In this document: one piece after another, positions 34,842 to 44,279 of the stretch | Numbering within the stretch: position 1 is the first letter of the stretch | Layout: the number at the start of each line of letters is the position of its first letter | DNA from: Alphaproteobacteria bacterium | GTDB lineage: Bacteria > Pseudomonadota > Alphaproteobacteria > DSM-16000 > Inquilinaceae | DNA length: 64,000 nucleotides | Assembly: GCA_028277405.1 (NCBI GenBank) | Contig: JANQGH010000062.1 | Span: 62,001 to 126,000 of the forward strand | Direction: 5' to 3' | Position numbers and translations under genes: made by a program | The notes under the pieces: model-generated | What the model was told of the DNA's origin: nothing | The model's database searches: none | The model's input: the letters and a program-made list of their open reading frames with translations, nothing else

Positions 34842-36911
34842 ATGTCTAAAGTCATCCGCGTCGCGACCGATGTCGGCGGCACATTCACCGATCTGGTCAG
34901 TTTCGAGACCGACAGCGAAACGGGCGAGGCCAGCGTGATAACGGCCAAGTCGGACACGACCCCGCCGGACTTCGAGATCGGCGTGCTGAACGTCTTGGAG
35001 AAGGGCGGCGTCGACCCGGCCGCCGTCGACTTTCTGGCCCACGGCACCACCGTGGTCATCAACGCGCTGACCGAACGCAAGGGCGTGAAGGTCGGCCTGA
35101 TCGCGACGGAGGGCTTTCGCGACACGCTGGAGATCGCGCGCGGCAACCGGCCGGATTTCTTCAATCTGCACTATGTGAAGCCGCCGCCCTTCGTGCCACG
35201 CTATCTGCGCCGCGAGCTGCCGGGGCGCATCAGCTACAAGGGCGCGGAAATGCGGCCGCTGGACTTGGACCCCCTGCCCGCCATCGTCGCGGACTTCAAG
35301 GCGGAGGGTGTGGAGGCGGTGGCGATCTGCTTCCTGCACTCCTACGCCGACCCGTCGCACGAGCAACGCACGGTGGAAAAGCTGCGCGAGCTGTGGCCCG
35401 AGGTCTCGGTGGTCTCGTCCCACCAGATCACCCGCGAATGGCGCGAGTATGAGCGCACCAACACCGCCGTGCTGTCGGCCTACGTTCAGCCCACGGCGGA
35501 GCGCTATCTGCGCCGGCTGAATGACGGGCTGACGACCAAGGGTTTCAGCCGCAGCCCCTACATCATGCAGTCGAACTGTGGCGTGGACTCGCTGGACGCC
35601 GTGGCGCGCATCCCCATCACCATGGTCGAATCCGGCCCCGCCTCTGGCATCTGGGGGGCGGCGGAGCTGGGCAAGCTGATCGGGGAGGCCAACGTGCTGG
35701 CGCTCGATATCGGCGGCACGACGGCGAAATGCTCGCTGATCGAAAACGGTCAAGTGAAGATCATGACCGACTATTGGATTGAGCGGGACCGCAAGTCCGC
35801 CGGCTATCCGATCATGGTGCCGGTGGTCGATCTGGTGGAGATCGGCAATGGCGGCGGTTCCATCGCCTGGGTCGATGATTTCGGCAAGCTGCATGTCGGC
35901 CCGCAATCGGCCGGCGCCCTGCCCGGCCCGGCGGCCTATGGCAAGGGCGGCACGGAGGCGACGACGACGGACGCCAACCTCTGGCTCGGCCGGATCAACC
36001 GCGACTATTTCTGCGGCGGCGAGGTCGAGGCTGACATGAACGCCGTCGAGACCGCCATCGGCGCCGTTGCGCAGAAGCTGGCGGTCGACAAGGACGATGC
36101 CGCGCGGGGCATCGTGCGCATCGCCAACAACAATATGGTGAACGCGTTGAAGCTGGTCTCGCTCAACCGCGGCTTCGACCCGCGCGACTTCACCCTGGTC
36201 GCATTCGGCGGCGGCGGCGGCATGCATGCGGTGGCGCTGGCGGCGGAGCTGGGCGTGGCCAAGGTGGTGATCCCGGCCAACGCCTCGGTCTTTTCCGCCT
36301 GGGGCATGATGATGTCCGACCTGCGCCGCGACTATTTCATCACTCGCCTCGCCGACCTGGCCGAAGGCGCGGCGGAAGGCATCGAGGCCTTGTTCGCCGA
36401 GACCGAGGACCGGGCGCGCGCGCAGTTCGCGACGGAAGGTGTCGACCGGTCCCAGGTCACCTTCCTGCGCTACGGCAAGTTCCGCTATCAGAACCAGGAA
36501 CACACGACCGAGGTGCCGCTGACCGGCCCGGTGACGGACGCCAACCTGGCCAAGATCGAGGCCGATTTTCACGAGACCTATGAGCGGGAATATACCTACC
36601 GGCTGGACGCGCCGGTGGAGATGGTCGGCATCCACCTGGTTGCCTTCGCAGAGGTCGGCAAGCTCACCATGACCCGCCATGAGGAGGGCGCGAGCGACCC
36701 GTCGCCCGCCCTGAAGAGCAGGCGCCAGGTCGACTACGCGCTGGAGGGCATGCATGAGGCGGCGATCTATGACGGCACCAAGCTGATGCCGGGCATGGCG
36801 TTCGACGGGCCGGCCATTGTCGAGGACCCGGGCTCCACCGTCGTGGTCAACCCGCTGAACAAGGCCCGCATCGACGGTTACGGCAACATCCATATTGAAA
36901 TCGGTGGGTGA
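34842..36911 (+). CDS. hyuA: Hydantoinase/oxoprolinase subunit A
   Basis: 689-residue ATP-dependent amidohydrolase subunit. ASKHA-fold phosphate motifs are visible at DVGGTFTD (residues ~10-17), ALDIGGTTAKC (~287) and AFGGGGGMHA. The family (HyuA, N-methylhydantoinase alpha, 5-oxoprolinase N-half, acetone carboxylase) opens cyclic amides or activates carbonyls using ATP and works as a complex with HyuB. It precedes hyuB by 7 nt. Substrate unknown; hydantoin-like rings are favoured by the racemase neighbour. Confidence 0.92.
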   Translation: MSKVIRVATDVGGTFTDLVSFETDSETGEASVITAKSDTTPPDFEIGVLNVLEKGGVDPAAVDFLAHGTTVVINALTERKGVKVGLIATEGFRDTLEIARGNRPDFFNLHYVKPPPFVPRYLRRELPGRISYKGAEMRPLDLDPLPAIVADFKAEGVEAVAICFLHSYADPSHEQRTVEKLRELWPEVSVVSSHQITREWREYERTNTAVLSAYVQPTAERYLRRLNDGLTTKGFSRSPYIMQSNCGVDSLDAVARIPITMVESGPASGIWGAAELGKLIGEANVLALDIGGTTAKCSLIENGQVKIMTDYWIERDRKSAGYPIMVPVVDLVEIGNGGGSIAWVDDFGKLHVGPQSAGALPGPAAYGKGGTEATTTDANLWLGRINRDYFCGGEVEADMNAVETAIGAVAQKLAVDKDDAARGIVRIANNNMVNALKLVSLNRGFDPRDFTLVAFGGGGGMHAVALAAELGVAKVVIPANASVFSAWGMMMSDLRRDYFITRLADLAEGAAEGIEALFAETEDRARAQFATEGVDRSQVTFLRYGKFRYQNQEHTTEVPLTGPVTDANLAKIEADFHETYEREYTYRLDAPVEMVGIHLVAFAEVGKLTMTRHEEGASDPSPALKSRRQVDYALEGMHEAAIYDGTKLMPGMAFDGPAIVEDPGSTVVVNPLNKARIDGYGNIHIEIGG

Positions 36912-36918
36912 CAGGCAG

Positions 36919-38592
36919 ATGACAAGCGCGCTTACCAACGACCCGATCACGCAGGAGATCATCCAGAATTCCCTGCAGGCGGCCGCCGACGAGATGTTCG
37001 CAGCCATGCGCAAGACGTCGATGAGTTCGATCATCTATGAGGTGCTGGACATGGGCACCGGGGTGCTCGACGCACGCGGCGATCTCGCCTGTTCCGGCGC
37101 CGGCATCCCGGCCTTCATCGGCGTCCTGGACAAGGCAGTGAAGGTGATCGTGCAGAAGTTCGACCAGCCCGGCGATGTGGAGCCGGGCGATGTCTTCGCC
37201 ACCAACGACCCGTACCATGGCGGCGTCACCCATCTGAACGACATCGTCGTCATCATGCCGGTCTTCGCCGAGGGCCGCGTCATCGCCTGGACCGCCAACA
37301 TCGCCCACAATTCCGACGTCGGCGGCATGGCGCCCGGCTCGCTGACCGGCGAGGCGACGGAGATTTTTCAGGAAGGGCTGCGCCTGCCGGCAATCAAGAT
37401 GATTTCCAAGGGCGAGCCGATCCGGTCGGTCATGGAGATCATCAAGGTCAACTCGCGCATGCCCGACGTGCTGGAAGGCGACGTCTGGGCCGCCATCGCC
37501 TCGGTCCGCATCGGGGCCAAGCGGCTGGGCGAGCTGGCCGAGAAGTACGGCGTCGCCACCTTCGAGGCCGCTATGGCCGCCTTCATGGATTATGGCGAGC
37601 GCTGCAGCCGGGTCGAGCTGGCCAAGCTGCCGCACGGCACGTTCGAGCTGTCCGAAGAGCAGGACGATGGCAGCGTCTTCAATTGCAAGATCACGATCAC
37701 GGACGAGGAATTCGTCGTCGATTTGCGCGACAATCCCGACCAGGCCACCAACCCGGTGAACACCAGTGCCGACGGCGTCATGGTCGTGGCCCAGATGATC
37801 TTCAAATCCATCACCGACCCGGACTCGCCCTGCAACGAGGGCTCGTTCCGGCCGATCCGGCTGCTGACGCGGCCGGGCTCCGTCTTCCACGCCGAAGAAC
37901 CGGCGCCGATCGGCTTCTATTACGAGATCGAGCTTCGCGTGTACGACCTGCTCTGGCGCTGTCTGGCGAAACACATGCCGGAACGGCTCGGCTCCGGCCA
38001 TTTCGCCTCGATCTGCGGCACGTTCATCGGCGGCATTCATCCGGATACCGGCCGGCAATACACGATCATCGAACCGCAGCTCGGCGGCTGGGGTGCCAAC
38101 GAGCAGGGCGACGGCAACTGCGCCATCTTCAGCGGCTTTCACGGCGAGACCTACAACTGCCCGGCGGAGATCAACGAGGCGCGCAACGGCCTGATCATCG
38201 ACCGGATGGAGCTGAACCTGGAGCCGGGCGGCGAGGGCAAGCATGTCGGCGGGCGCGGCATCCGCATGGATTATCGCATCCGGACCGAGGGCGGCTATCT
38301 GACCGCCGGCTACACCCGCTCGAAATTCCCGGCCTGGGCGCTGGACGGCGGCAAGGAAGGCTCGCCCAACTACATCACCGTGATCCGGGCCAAGGATGGC
38401 GCGACCGAGCACCACGCCTTCGTCTCGGGCCTGACGACCCATCGCGACGACGTCATCCGCATCGTCACCGGCAATGGCGGCGGCATGGGTGACCCGAAGG
38501 ACCGCGACCGCGACGCCATCAAGGCCGACATCAAGAACGGTTTCATCAGTAAGGAACGCGCGGAGGAGATTTACGGGCCGATAGACGGCTAA
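36919..38592 (+). CDS. hyuB: Hydantoinase/oxoprolinase subunit B, copy 1
   Basis: 557 residues of the HyuB family: DPITQEIIQNSL start, GDVFATNDPYHGGVTHLNDI (metal/active-site region), NIAHNSDVGG, and C-terminal GGRGIRMDYRI ... TGNGGGMGDPKDRDRDAIKADIKNGFIS, the standard HyuB end. The ATG at 36919 is preferred; an earlier in-frame start overlaps hyuA. It is the regular partner of the HyuA upstream and retains the complete C-terminal tail that copy 2 lacks. Confidence 0.92.
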   Translation: MTSALTNDPITQEIIQNSLQAAADEMFAAMRKTSMSSIIYEVLDMGTGVLDARGDLACSGAGIPAFIGVLDKAVKVIVQKFDQPGDVEPGDVFATNDPYHGGVTHLNDIVVIMPVFAEGRVIAWTANIAHNSDVGGMAPGSLTGEATEIFQEGLRLPAIKMISKGEPIRSVMEIIKVNSRMPDVLEGDVWAAIASVRIGAKRLGELAEKYGVATFEAAMAAFMDYGERCSRVELAKLPHGTFELSEEQDDGSVFNCKITITDEEFVVDLRDNPDQATNPVNTSADGVMVVAQMIFKSITDPDSPCNEGSFRPIRLLTRPGSVFHAEEPAPIGFYYEIELRVYDLLWRCLAKHMPERLGSGHFASICGTFIGGIHPDTGRQYTIIEPQLGGWGANEQGDGNCAIFSGFHGETYNCPAEINEARNGLIIDRMELNLEPGGEGKHVGGRGIRMDYRIRTEGGYLTAGYTRSKFPAWALDGGKEGSPNYITVIRAKDGATEHHAFVSGLTTHRDDVIRIVTGNGGGMGDPKDRDRDAIKADIKNGFISKERAEEIYGPIDG

Positions 38593-38613
38593 CCAGACAG
38601 GAGGGACAGGATT

Positions 38614-39447
38614 ATGACCACGCCCTTGAAGGTGATGTATTTGAGCCCCGTGGGCTCCGCCACCGCCAACCCGATCTTCGGCGACATGGTGCGCGACCAC
38701 AAGCTGCCGCAGACCGAGGTGCACATCACCTCGCTGCCGGCGGACGATGGCGCGTTCACCCATATCGAGTACCGCGCCTACGAGGCGATCGTGACGCGCG
38801 GCATCATCCGGGCGACGCGGGCGGCGGCGCGCGAAGGGTTCGACGCGCTGGCCATCGGCTGCTTCTACGACACCGCCCTGCATGATGCGCGGGAGATATC
38901 GGGCGAGATGATCGTCACCGCACCCTGCGTCGCCTCCGTCGAGATCGCGACCAGCCTGGCCAACCGGTTCGGCATCATCGTCGGGCGGCGCAAATGGGTC
39001 GACCAGATGCACGCCACCGTGCGCGACATCGGCCAGGAAAGCCGGCTTGCCGGCTTCTACCATGTCGGCCTGGGCGTGAACGACTTTCAGACCGACCATG
39101 ACCACACCAACCGGCTGCTGGTCGAGGCCGGGCGCAAGGCGGTCGAGGAGGACTATGCCGAGGCCTTGATCCTGGGCTGCACCTTGGAGATCGGCTTTTA
39201 CAAGGAGATCGAGCAGGAGTTGGGCGTGCCGGTGATCGACCCGTCGATCGCCGTCTTCAAACGGGCGGAATATGCCGCGCTGCTAAAACAGCAATGCGGC
39301 TGGGTGCCGAGCCGCAAATGGTCCTGCGAGGCACCGCCGGAGGAGGAGATCGCACGCTTCGGCGGCTTTGACGAGGGCGAGGCGTTTGGCGACCGGATCG
39401 TCATCGAGGCCGAAACCACCGACGGCGCGCAGATCGCCGCCCAGTGA
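38614..39447 (+). CDS. Asp/Glu/hydantoin racemase family protein
   Basis: 277-residue protein of the two-cysteine racemase superfamily. The two family cysteines are in AIGCFYDTAL (~residue 88) and LILGCTLEIG (~residue 189). Hydantoin racemases keep both for cofactor-free proton exchange. The sequence LEIG after the second Cys departs from the usual GCTHY/GCAG pattern, so the substrate may differ from aspartate, glutamate or simple hydantoins. Racemisation would allow both enantiomers to enter the HyuAB reaction. A CAGGAGGGA ribosome site is present. Confidence 0.85.
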   Translation: MTTPLKVMYLSPVGSATANPIFGDMVRDHKLPQTEVHITSLPADDGAFTHIEYRAYEAIVTRGIIRATRAAAREGFDALAIGCFYDTALHDAREISGEMIVTAPCVASVEIATSLANRFGIIVGRRKWVDQMHATVRDIGQESRLAGFYHVGLGVNDFQTDHDHTNRLLVEAGRKAVEEDYAEALILGCTLEIGFYKEIEQELGVPVIDPSIAVFKRAEYAALLKQQCGWVPSRKWSCEAPPEEEIARFGGFDEGEAFGDRIVIEAETTDGAQIAAQ

Positions 39448-41075
39448 GCCAAGCCATCGACCCGTTCGCCGCCTCGGTCATCCAGGAAAGCCTGCTGGCC
39501 ATCGGCGACGAGATGTTCGCCGCCCTGAAGAAGACGGCGATGAGCCCGATCATCTATGAGGTGCTGGACGCGGGCACGGCCGTGACCCTGGCCAATGGCG
39601 ACCTCGCCGCGTCGGGCAGCGGCATCCCGACATTCGTCGGCGTGCTGGACAAGGCGGTGAAGCGGATTTTGGAGATCCAAGGCGGGCCGGCGGCGATCGA
39701 GCCGGGCGACCTGTTCGTCGCCAACGACCCGTACTATGGCGGCGTGACGCATCTGAACGACGTGGTGCTGGCCCTGCCCGTCTTCGCCGGCGACCGGCTG
39801 GTGGCCTGGACCGCCAACATTGCCCATTGGAACGATGTCAGCGGCCGCGCCCGCGGGTCCATGTCCACCGAGGCGACGGAGATCTGGCAGGAAGGCTTGC
39901 GCCTGCCCGCCGTGCGCCTGTTCGAAAAGGGCGAGGTCCTGGCGCCGGTGATGGACATCATCAAGACCAACAGCCGGCTGCCCGACTTCGTCGAGGGTGA
40001 TCTGTGGGCCGGCATCGCCGCCGCCCGGACCGGCGAGCGGGCGCTGTTGGCCCTGGTCGACAAGTATGGCGTCGAGACCTTCGTAACCGCGCTGGACGAC
40101 TATCTCGATCTCGGCGAGCGCACGACGCGGGCGGGCATGGCCGACCTGCCCCAAGGAACCTTCGAGATCGAAGAGCGCCAAGACACCGGCGAGATCTGGC
40201 GCGCGACGATCGAGATCGACCCCGACAGCTTCACCGTCGATCTCACCGACAATCCCGACCAGTCGGCGGGCCCCTACAACACCAGCCGTGACGGCGCGGT
40301 GATCGCGGCCCAGATGATCCTGAAATCGACCACCGCGCCCCAGACGCCGATGAATGCCGGCTCGATCCGGCCGCTGACCGTGCTGACCCGGCCGGGCAGC
40401 CGGTTCCACGCGCAAGAGCCGGCGCCGCACGGCTTTTACTTCGAAACCCGCATCCGCCTACACGACCTCCTGTGCCGCTGCCTGGCCCCGCACCTGCCCG
40501 ACCGGCTGCCGGCCGGCGGCTTCGCCTCGATCTGCGGCACCTTCATTTCCGGCCGCCACCCGGACACGGGCCGGCCCTTCACCATGGTCGAGCCGGAGGT
40601 CGGCGGCTGGGGCGCCACGCGCGACCGGGACGGCACGACGGCCATGTTCTCCAACGTCCATGGCGAGACCTTCAACTGCCCGGCCGAGATCACCGAGGCG
40701 CGCTATGGCCTGGTGGTCGACCGCCACAGCCTGAACACGGAGCCCGGCGGCAACGGCACCTGGCGCGGCGGCCGCGGCATCGTCGTCGACTACGGGGTCC
40801 GCGCCGACGGCACGTCGCTGACCTGCGGCTATTCCCGCGCGGTCGAGCCCCCCTGGGGCATGGAGGGCGGCGAGCCGGGCACCCCCAATCGCGTCGAGGT
40901 GCTGCGCGGCAAGGACGGCGGGCATGAGCGCTACGCGATGGCGTCCGAAATCCCGCTGAACGAAGGCGACACGGTCCGCATCACCACCGGGCAGGGCGGC
41001 GGGTATGGGCCGCCAGCTTCGCGCGCGGCAACGGCCGTTGCGAAGGATCGGCGGAACGGGCTCGGTCAAGAATGA
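39444..41075 (+). CDS. Hydantoinase/oxoprolinase subunit B, copy 2
   Basis: 543 residues, full-length paralogue of the HyuB at 36919-38592 (shared DEMFAAL, IIYEVLD, NDPYYGGVTHLND, EATEIWQEGLRLPA, GFASICGTFISG). It begins at GTG overlapping the racemase stop (GTGA). The C-terminus ends soon after GQGGGYGPP and lacks the PKDRD...IKNG tail. Either a second complex with the single HyuA, or a HyuA2-like helper subunit in a three-part enzyme. Confidence 0.9.
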   Translation: MSQAIDPFAASVIQESLLAIGDEMFAALKKTAMSPIIYEVLDAGTAVTLANGDLAASGSGIPTFVGVLDKAVKRILEIQGGPAAIEPGDLFVANDPYYGGVTHLNDVVLALPVFAGDRLVAWTANIAHWNDVSGRARGSMSTEATEIWQEGLRLPAVRLFEKGEVLAPVMDIIKTNSRLPDFVEGDLWAGIAAARTGERALLALVDKYGVETFVTALDDYLDLGERTTRAGMADLPQGTFEIEERQDTGEIWRATIEIDPDSFTVDLTDNPDQSAGPYNTSRDGAVIAAQMILKSTTAPQTPMNAGSIRPLTVLTRPGSRFHAQEPAPHGFYFETRIRLHDLLCRCLAPHLPDRLPAGGFASICGTFISGRHPDTGRPFTMVEPEVGGWGATRDRDGTTAMFSNVHGETFNCPAEITEARYGLVVDRHSLNTEPGGNGTWRGGRGIVVDYGVRADGTSLTCGYSRAVEPPWGMEGGEPGTPNRVEVLRGKDGGHERYAMASEIPLNEGDTVRITTGQGGGYGPPASRAATAVAKDRRNGLGQE

Positions 41076-41578
41076 TCATCCGCCAGGCAGTGCCGGAAGA
41101 CATCGCGGCGCTGTCGGACCTGGCCTGCCGGGTCTATGCGGCGACGTTTGGCCATACGCTGAGCGAGGCGGAACTGGCGGCCGCGTTGCGCGAAACCAAG
41201 TCGGAGGCCTATTTCCGAACCGTCATCGACACCGATGCTATCCTGATCGCGCTGCGGGGCGACCGGCTGATCGGCTACGCCCAGATCTGTGAGATGTCCC
41301 TGCCGGTTGAGGGCGCCGCGCCGGGGAGCCAACAGCTCAACGCGCTTTTTGTCGACGCGGCGTTTCATGGCAAGGGCGTCGGCAAGGCATTGCTGGATGC
41401 CGCCTTGGCCCTGCCCCGTGTGCGAGACGGGCACACCCTCTACCTCGATGTCTGGGAGGAGAACCGGCGTGCCCTGTCGTTTTACCAGCGCAACGGTTTT
41501 GAGGCGGTCGGGTACTGCGATGTGGTGATCGACGGTACCGTCATCGGCCAGGATCTGGTCATGGCGCGACAGGTCTGA
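41072..41578 (+). CDS. GNAT-family N-acetyltransferase
   Basis: 168-residue acetyltransferase: beta-strand AQICEMSLPV, LNALFVDAAFHGKGVGKALLDAAL with the acetyl-CoA loop (GKGVGKA), and LYLDVWEENRRALSFYQRNGFEAVG. The ATG overlaps the preceding stop (ATGA), so it is the last gene of the hydantoinase operon and may acetylate (detoxify or trap) an amine product or analogue. Substrate unknown. Confidence 0.9.
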   Translation: MIIRQAVPEDIAALSDLACRVYAATFGHTLSEAELAAALRETKSEAYFRTVIDTDAILIALRGDRLIGYAQICEMSLPVEGAAPGSQQLNALFVDAAFHGKGVGKALLDAALALPRVRDGHTLYLDVWEENRRALSFYQRNGFEAVGYCDVVIDGTVIGQDLVMARQV

Positions 41579-41664
41579 CCGACCGCTGGAAAAGACTGGC
41601 GCGGCCCGGCGGATAGGGCGACAGTTGATCCGACCGATGCCATCAGTCTCGAAAACGCCTCACC

Positions 41665-42948
41665 GTGCCCACCGCCAAGATCGACCCCGCGCCCCGCCAG
41701 TATCCGCCCTTCGTCACCTTGATCGGGCGGGGCGATCGGCGGCGGGCGGCGGCACCGGCCGAGGCCACGTTTGACGACATTGAGCGCTGGCTGTTCGGCG
41801 AGGCGGCGCGCGAGGACGAGCTGTTGCCGCTGGTGGAATCGCTGATCTGGCGGCTGGTGGCGGTCGGCCTGCCGCTGGATCGGGCCAGCCTGCATGTCGG
41901 TACCCTGCACCCTCAGCTTCTGGGTTTTGCCTGGAACTGGAACAGCGCCGACGGGCTGTGTGACGAGGTGCGCGTGGCGGAAGGGTCGCTGCAGACCGAC
42001 GCCTATCTGATGAACCCGCTGCACCGCGTCATCGACCATGGCGAGACCGTCGTGATCGACACGGCCGAGCCCGGCGCGCGGGACCGGTTTCGCATGGTCG
42101 GCGACCTGATCGAGGCCGGCATTCGCCATTATGTCGCCATGCCGCTGGGGGCGGCCGGTACCTATCACAACGCCATCACGCTGGCCACGAAGGACGTGGC
42201 CGGGTTTACGGACGACCAGCGGGCGGGCCTTGACCGGGTGCTGCCGATCTTCGCCCTGCATGTCCAGCGGCACATCGCGCTCAGGATCGCCGGCAACGTG
42301 CTCGACATCTATCTGGGCGGTGCGGCCGGCGGAAGGGTGCTGGCCGGCACGATCAAGCGCGGTTCCGGCGACGCCATTCGCGCGGTCATCTGGGCGTCGG
42401 ACCTGCGCGGCTTCACCGATCTGGCCGACCGGCTGTCGGGGCCGGAGATGACGGCGCTGTTGAACGCCTATTTCGAGCAGCTGGCCGGTGCGGTGATGGC
42501 AAACGGCGGCGAGGTGCTGAAATTCATCGGCGACGGCATGCTGGCCGTGTTCCCGTTTTCCAACGACGATGAGGCTGCCGAAGCGGCGCGCGACGCGCTG
42601 GCGGCGGCGGAACAGGCGCTTGACGGACTTGCCGACATCAACGCGGCGCCGCCGGACGACCTGGCCGGCATCGAGGGCTGGCAACCGCTGAAAACCGGCA
42701 TCGCCCTGCATGAGGGCGAGGTGTTCTTCGGCAATGTCGGCGCGCCCGAACGGCTGGACTTCACCGTCATCGGCCGGGCGGTGAACGCCACGTCCCGCGT
42801 CGAGGCGTTGAGCAAGCAGGTCGGCCGCGCCATCCTGCTGACCGAGCCGGTGGCAAGCCGCATCGACCGGCCGTTCGACGATCTGGGCCGCCACGAACTT
42901 CGCGGTCTGTCGGAACCGATCGGCATTTTTTCACCGACGGACCCTTGA
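41665..42948 (+). CDS. Class III adenylate/guanylate cyclase with N-terminal sensory region
   Basis: 427 residues. Residues ~50-210 look like a GAF-type sensory domain seen in rhizobial cyclases; the catalytic domain starts near 245. Metal aspartates are in WASDLRGFTDLADRL and FIGDGMLAVFP; the transition-state Asn and Arg are in VIGRAVNATSRVEAL. No transmembrane segment. It is separate from the preceding operon by 86 nt and starts at GTG. cAMP is the more usual product, but the base preference is not certain. Confidence 0.9.
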   Translation: MPTAKIDPAPRQYPPFVTLIGRGDRRRAAAPAEATFDDIERWLFGEAAREDELLPLVESLIWRLVAVGLPLDRASLHVGTLHPQLLGFAWNWNSADGLCDEVRVAEGSLQTDAYLMNPLHRVIDHGETVVIDTAEPGARDRFRMVGDLIEAGIRHYVAMPLGAAGTYHNAITLATKDVAGFTDDQRAGLDRVLPIFALHVQRHIALRIAGNVLDIYLGGAAGGRVLAGTIKRGSGDAIRAVIWASDLRGFTDLADRLSGPEMTALLNAYFEQLAGAVMANGGEVLKFIGDGMLAVFPFSNDDEAAEAARDALAAAEQALDGLADINAAPPDDLAGIEGWQPLKTGIALHEGEVFFGNVGAPERLDFTVIGRAVNATSRVEALSKQVGRAILLTEPVASRIDRPFDDLGRHELRGLSEPIGIFSPTDP

Positions 42949-42999
42949 CCCTCACGTAGCGTCAGACCCTATCTGCCTCTCTCGCGGGAGAGCTGGCGC

Positions 43000-43782
43000 A
43001 TGAAGCACTACACGGTGAAACAGGTGGCGAGGCTGTCGGGCGTGTCTGTCCGAACGCTGCACCATTATCACGATCTGGGGCTTCTGACGCCGGCCCTCAT
43101 TGGCGAGAACCGCTATCGCTATTACGGCGAGCGGGAACTGCTGCGGCTGCAGCAGGTCCTGTTCTATCGGGAATTCGGCATCCCTCTCAACGAGATCGCC
43201 GCCTTTCTCGACCGGCCCGGTTTCGACCATGTCGCGGCGCTGGAACAGCATCGCACACGGCTGCAAGCGGAGACGAAGCGGACGCGCCAACTGATCCGGA
43301 CGATCGACCGCACGATCGCCCAGTTGAAAGGAGCAGGCGCCATGAAACACGCCGATTTGTACAAGGGCTTCTCGGCCGAAAAGCAGGCCGAATACGAAGA
43401 CTGGCTGATGGACTCTTACGGCGACGGCATGCACGAGAAGATCGAGGCCACGCGCGCGCATCTGAAGGACTGGTCCGATCGGGATCATGCCGAGGCGATC
43501 GCCGAACTCGCCGAAATCGAGGCCGCCCTCGCGCAACAGATGGCGGTGGGCACGTCACCGCAATCGGCCGATCTTGACCCGTTGCTAGACCGGCACCGGG
43601 CCTGGGTCGCCCGGATGTGGGGGCGGGACTGCGCGCCGGCCGCCTATGCCGGGCTGGCGGACCTCTATCTCGCCCATCCGGACTTCGCCGCCCGCTACGA
43701 GGCGATCGCCGGCGGCTTTACCGAGTTCCTGACCGAGGCCATGAAGGCGTATGCCGACCGCCGGCAGGGCACCGAAGACTGA
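43000..43782 (+). CDS. MerR-family regulator with TipAS-like effector domain
   Basis: 260 residues: N-terminal MerR helix-turn-helix (YTVKQVARLSGVSVRTLHHYHDLGLLTPA), a linker coiled coil, and from about residue 120 a TipAS-type drug-binding domain (AEYEDWLMDSYGDGMHEKIEATRAHL ... AAYAGLADLYLAHPDFAARYE). Family members sense thiopeptide-like or other amphipathic drugs and activate export or resistance genes. A GGGAGAG ribosome site precedes ATG. No obvious target gene is adjacent. Confidence 0.92.
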   Translation: MKHYTVKQVARLSGVSVRTLHHYHDLGLLTPALIGENRYRYYGERELLRLQQVLFYREFGIPLNEIAAFLDRPGFDHVAALEQHRTRLQAETKRTRQLIRTIDRTIAQLKGAGAMKHADLYKGFSAEKQAEYEDWLMDSYGDGMHEKIEATRAHLKDWSDRDHAEAIAELAEIEAALAQQMAVGTSPQSADLDPLLDRHRAWVARMWGRDCAPAAYAGLADLYLAHPDFAARYEAIAGGFTEFLTEAMKAYADRRQGTED

Positions 43783-43818
43783 CCGGGCAACGAGCGCGCG
43801 CGAGGTGCTAGAAGCGGC

Positions 43819-44262
43819 CTATTGCGCGCGTTCCATGATCGCGGAACTGGCGGCGGCAAAGGGGCCGCTTTCCACATAGCGCAGTTCAATGCGGTTTTCG
43901 TCCAGCACGATGCCGAACCAATAGCCCCGATCGGGCGTGTCGGCCATGATGAAGCTGCGCCCGTCGCCGGCGAAGGTGCCCAGCATGGTTTCTTGCGCCC
44001 GACTGGTCTCGGCCACGCCGTCGTCGAGCTGGGTCCCGTCCGGATGATGCCAGCGATAGTAGCCGCGAAACAGCGGCCCCTCCTGCATCTCGATCACGAT
44101 GTCGCCCGCTGGCATGGCCGTCAGGTCGAGCACTTCCCCTTCATGGGTCAGGATCTGCCCGCTCATGGTCTGCCAAACACCCGTGATGTCGGGGATCGGG
44201 TCCTGGGCGCGCGCGAGACCCGTCGTCGCCAGGACGGCCAACAGGCCAAGCAGCGGCTTCAT
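43819..44262 (-). CDS. Small secreted protein of unknown function
   Basis: 147 residues with a signal peptide (MKPLLGLLAVLATTGLARAQ). The mature part has DITGVWQTMSGQ, a lipocalin-like beta pattern and FRGYYRWHHPDG, suggestive of a small beta-barrel binding protein, but no family was recognised. ATG 44262 follows a GGGAGAAC site. It lies 17 nt after the cyclic-nucleotide-binding gene and is probably co-transcribed. Confidence 0.75.
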   Translation of the reverse strand: MKPLLGLLAVLATTGLARAQDPIPDITGVWQTMSGQILTHEGEVLDLTAMPAGDIVIEMQEGPLFRGYYRWHHPDGTQLDDGVAETSRAQETMLGTFAGDGRSFIMADTPDRGYWFGIVLDENRIELRYVESGPFAAASSAIMERAQ

Positions 44263-44279
44263 CGTCCGTTCTCCCATGC

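Noticed and set aside
33852..37034. Very long minus-strand open frame (1060 codons) across the hydantoinase operon
   Set aside because: It runs antisense to well-supported transporter and HyuA genes; its translation has no family motifs and is the usual high-GC shadow.
36847..39105. Minus-strand open frame of 752 codons
   Set aside because: Antisense to HyuB and the racemase; no recognisable domain.
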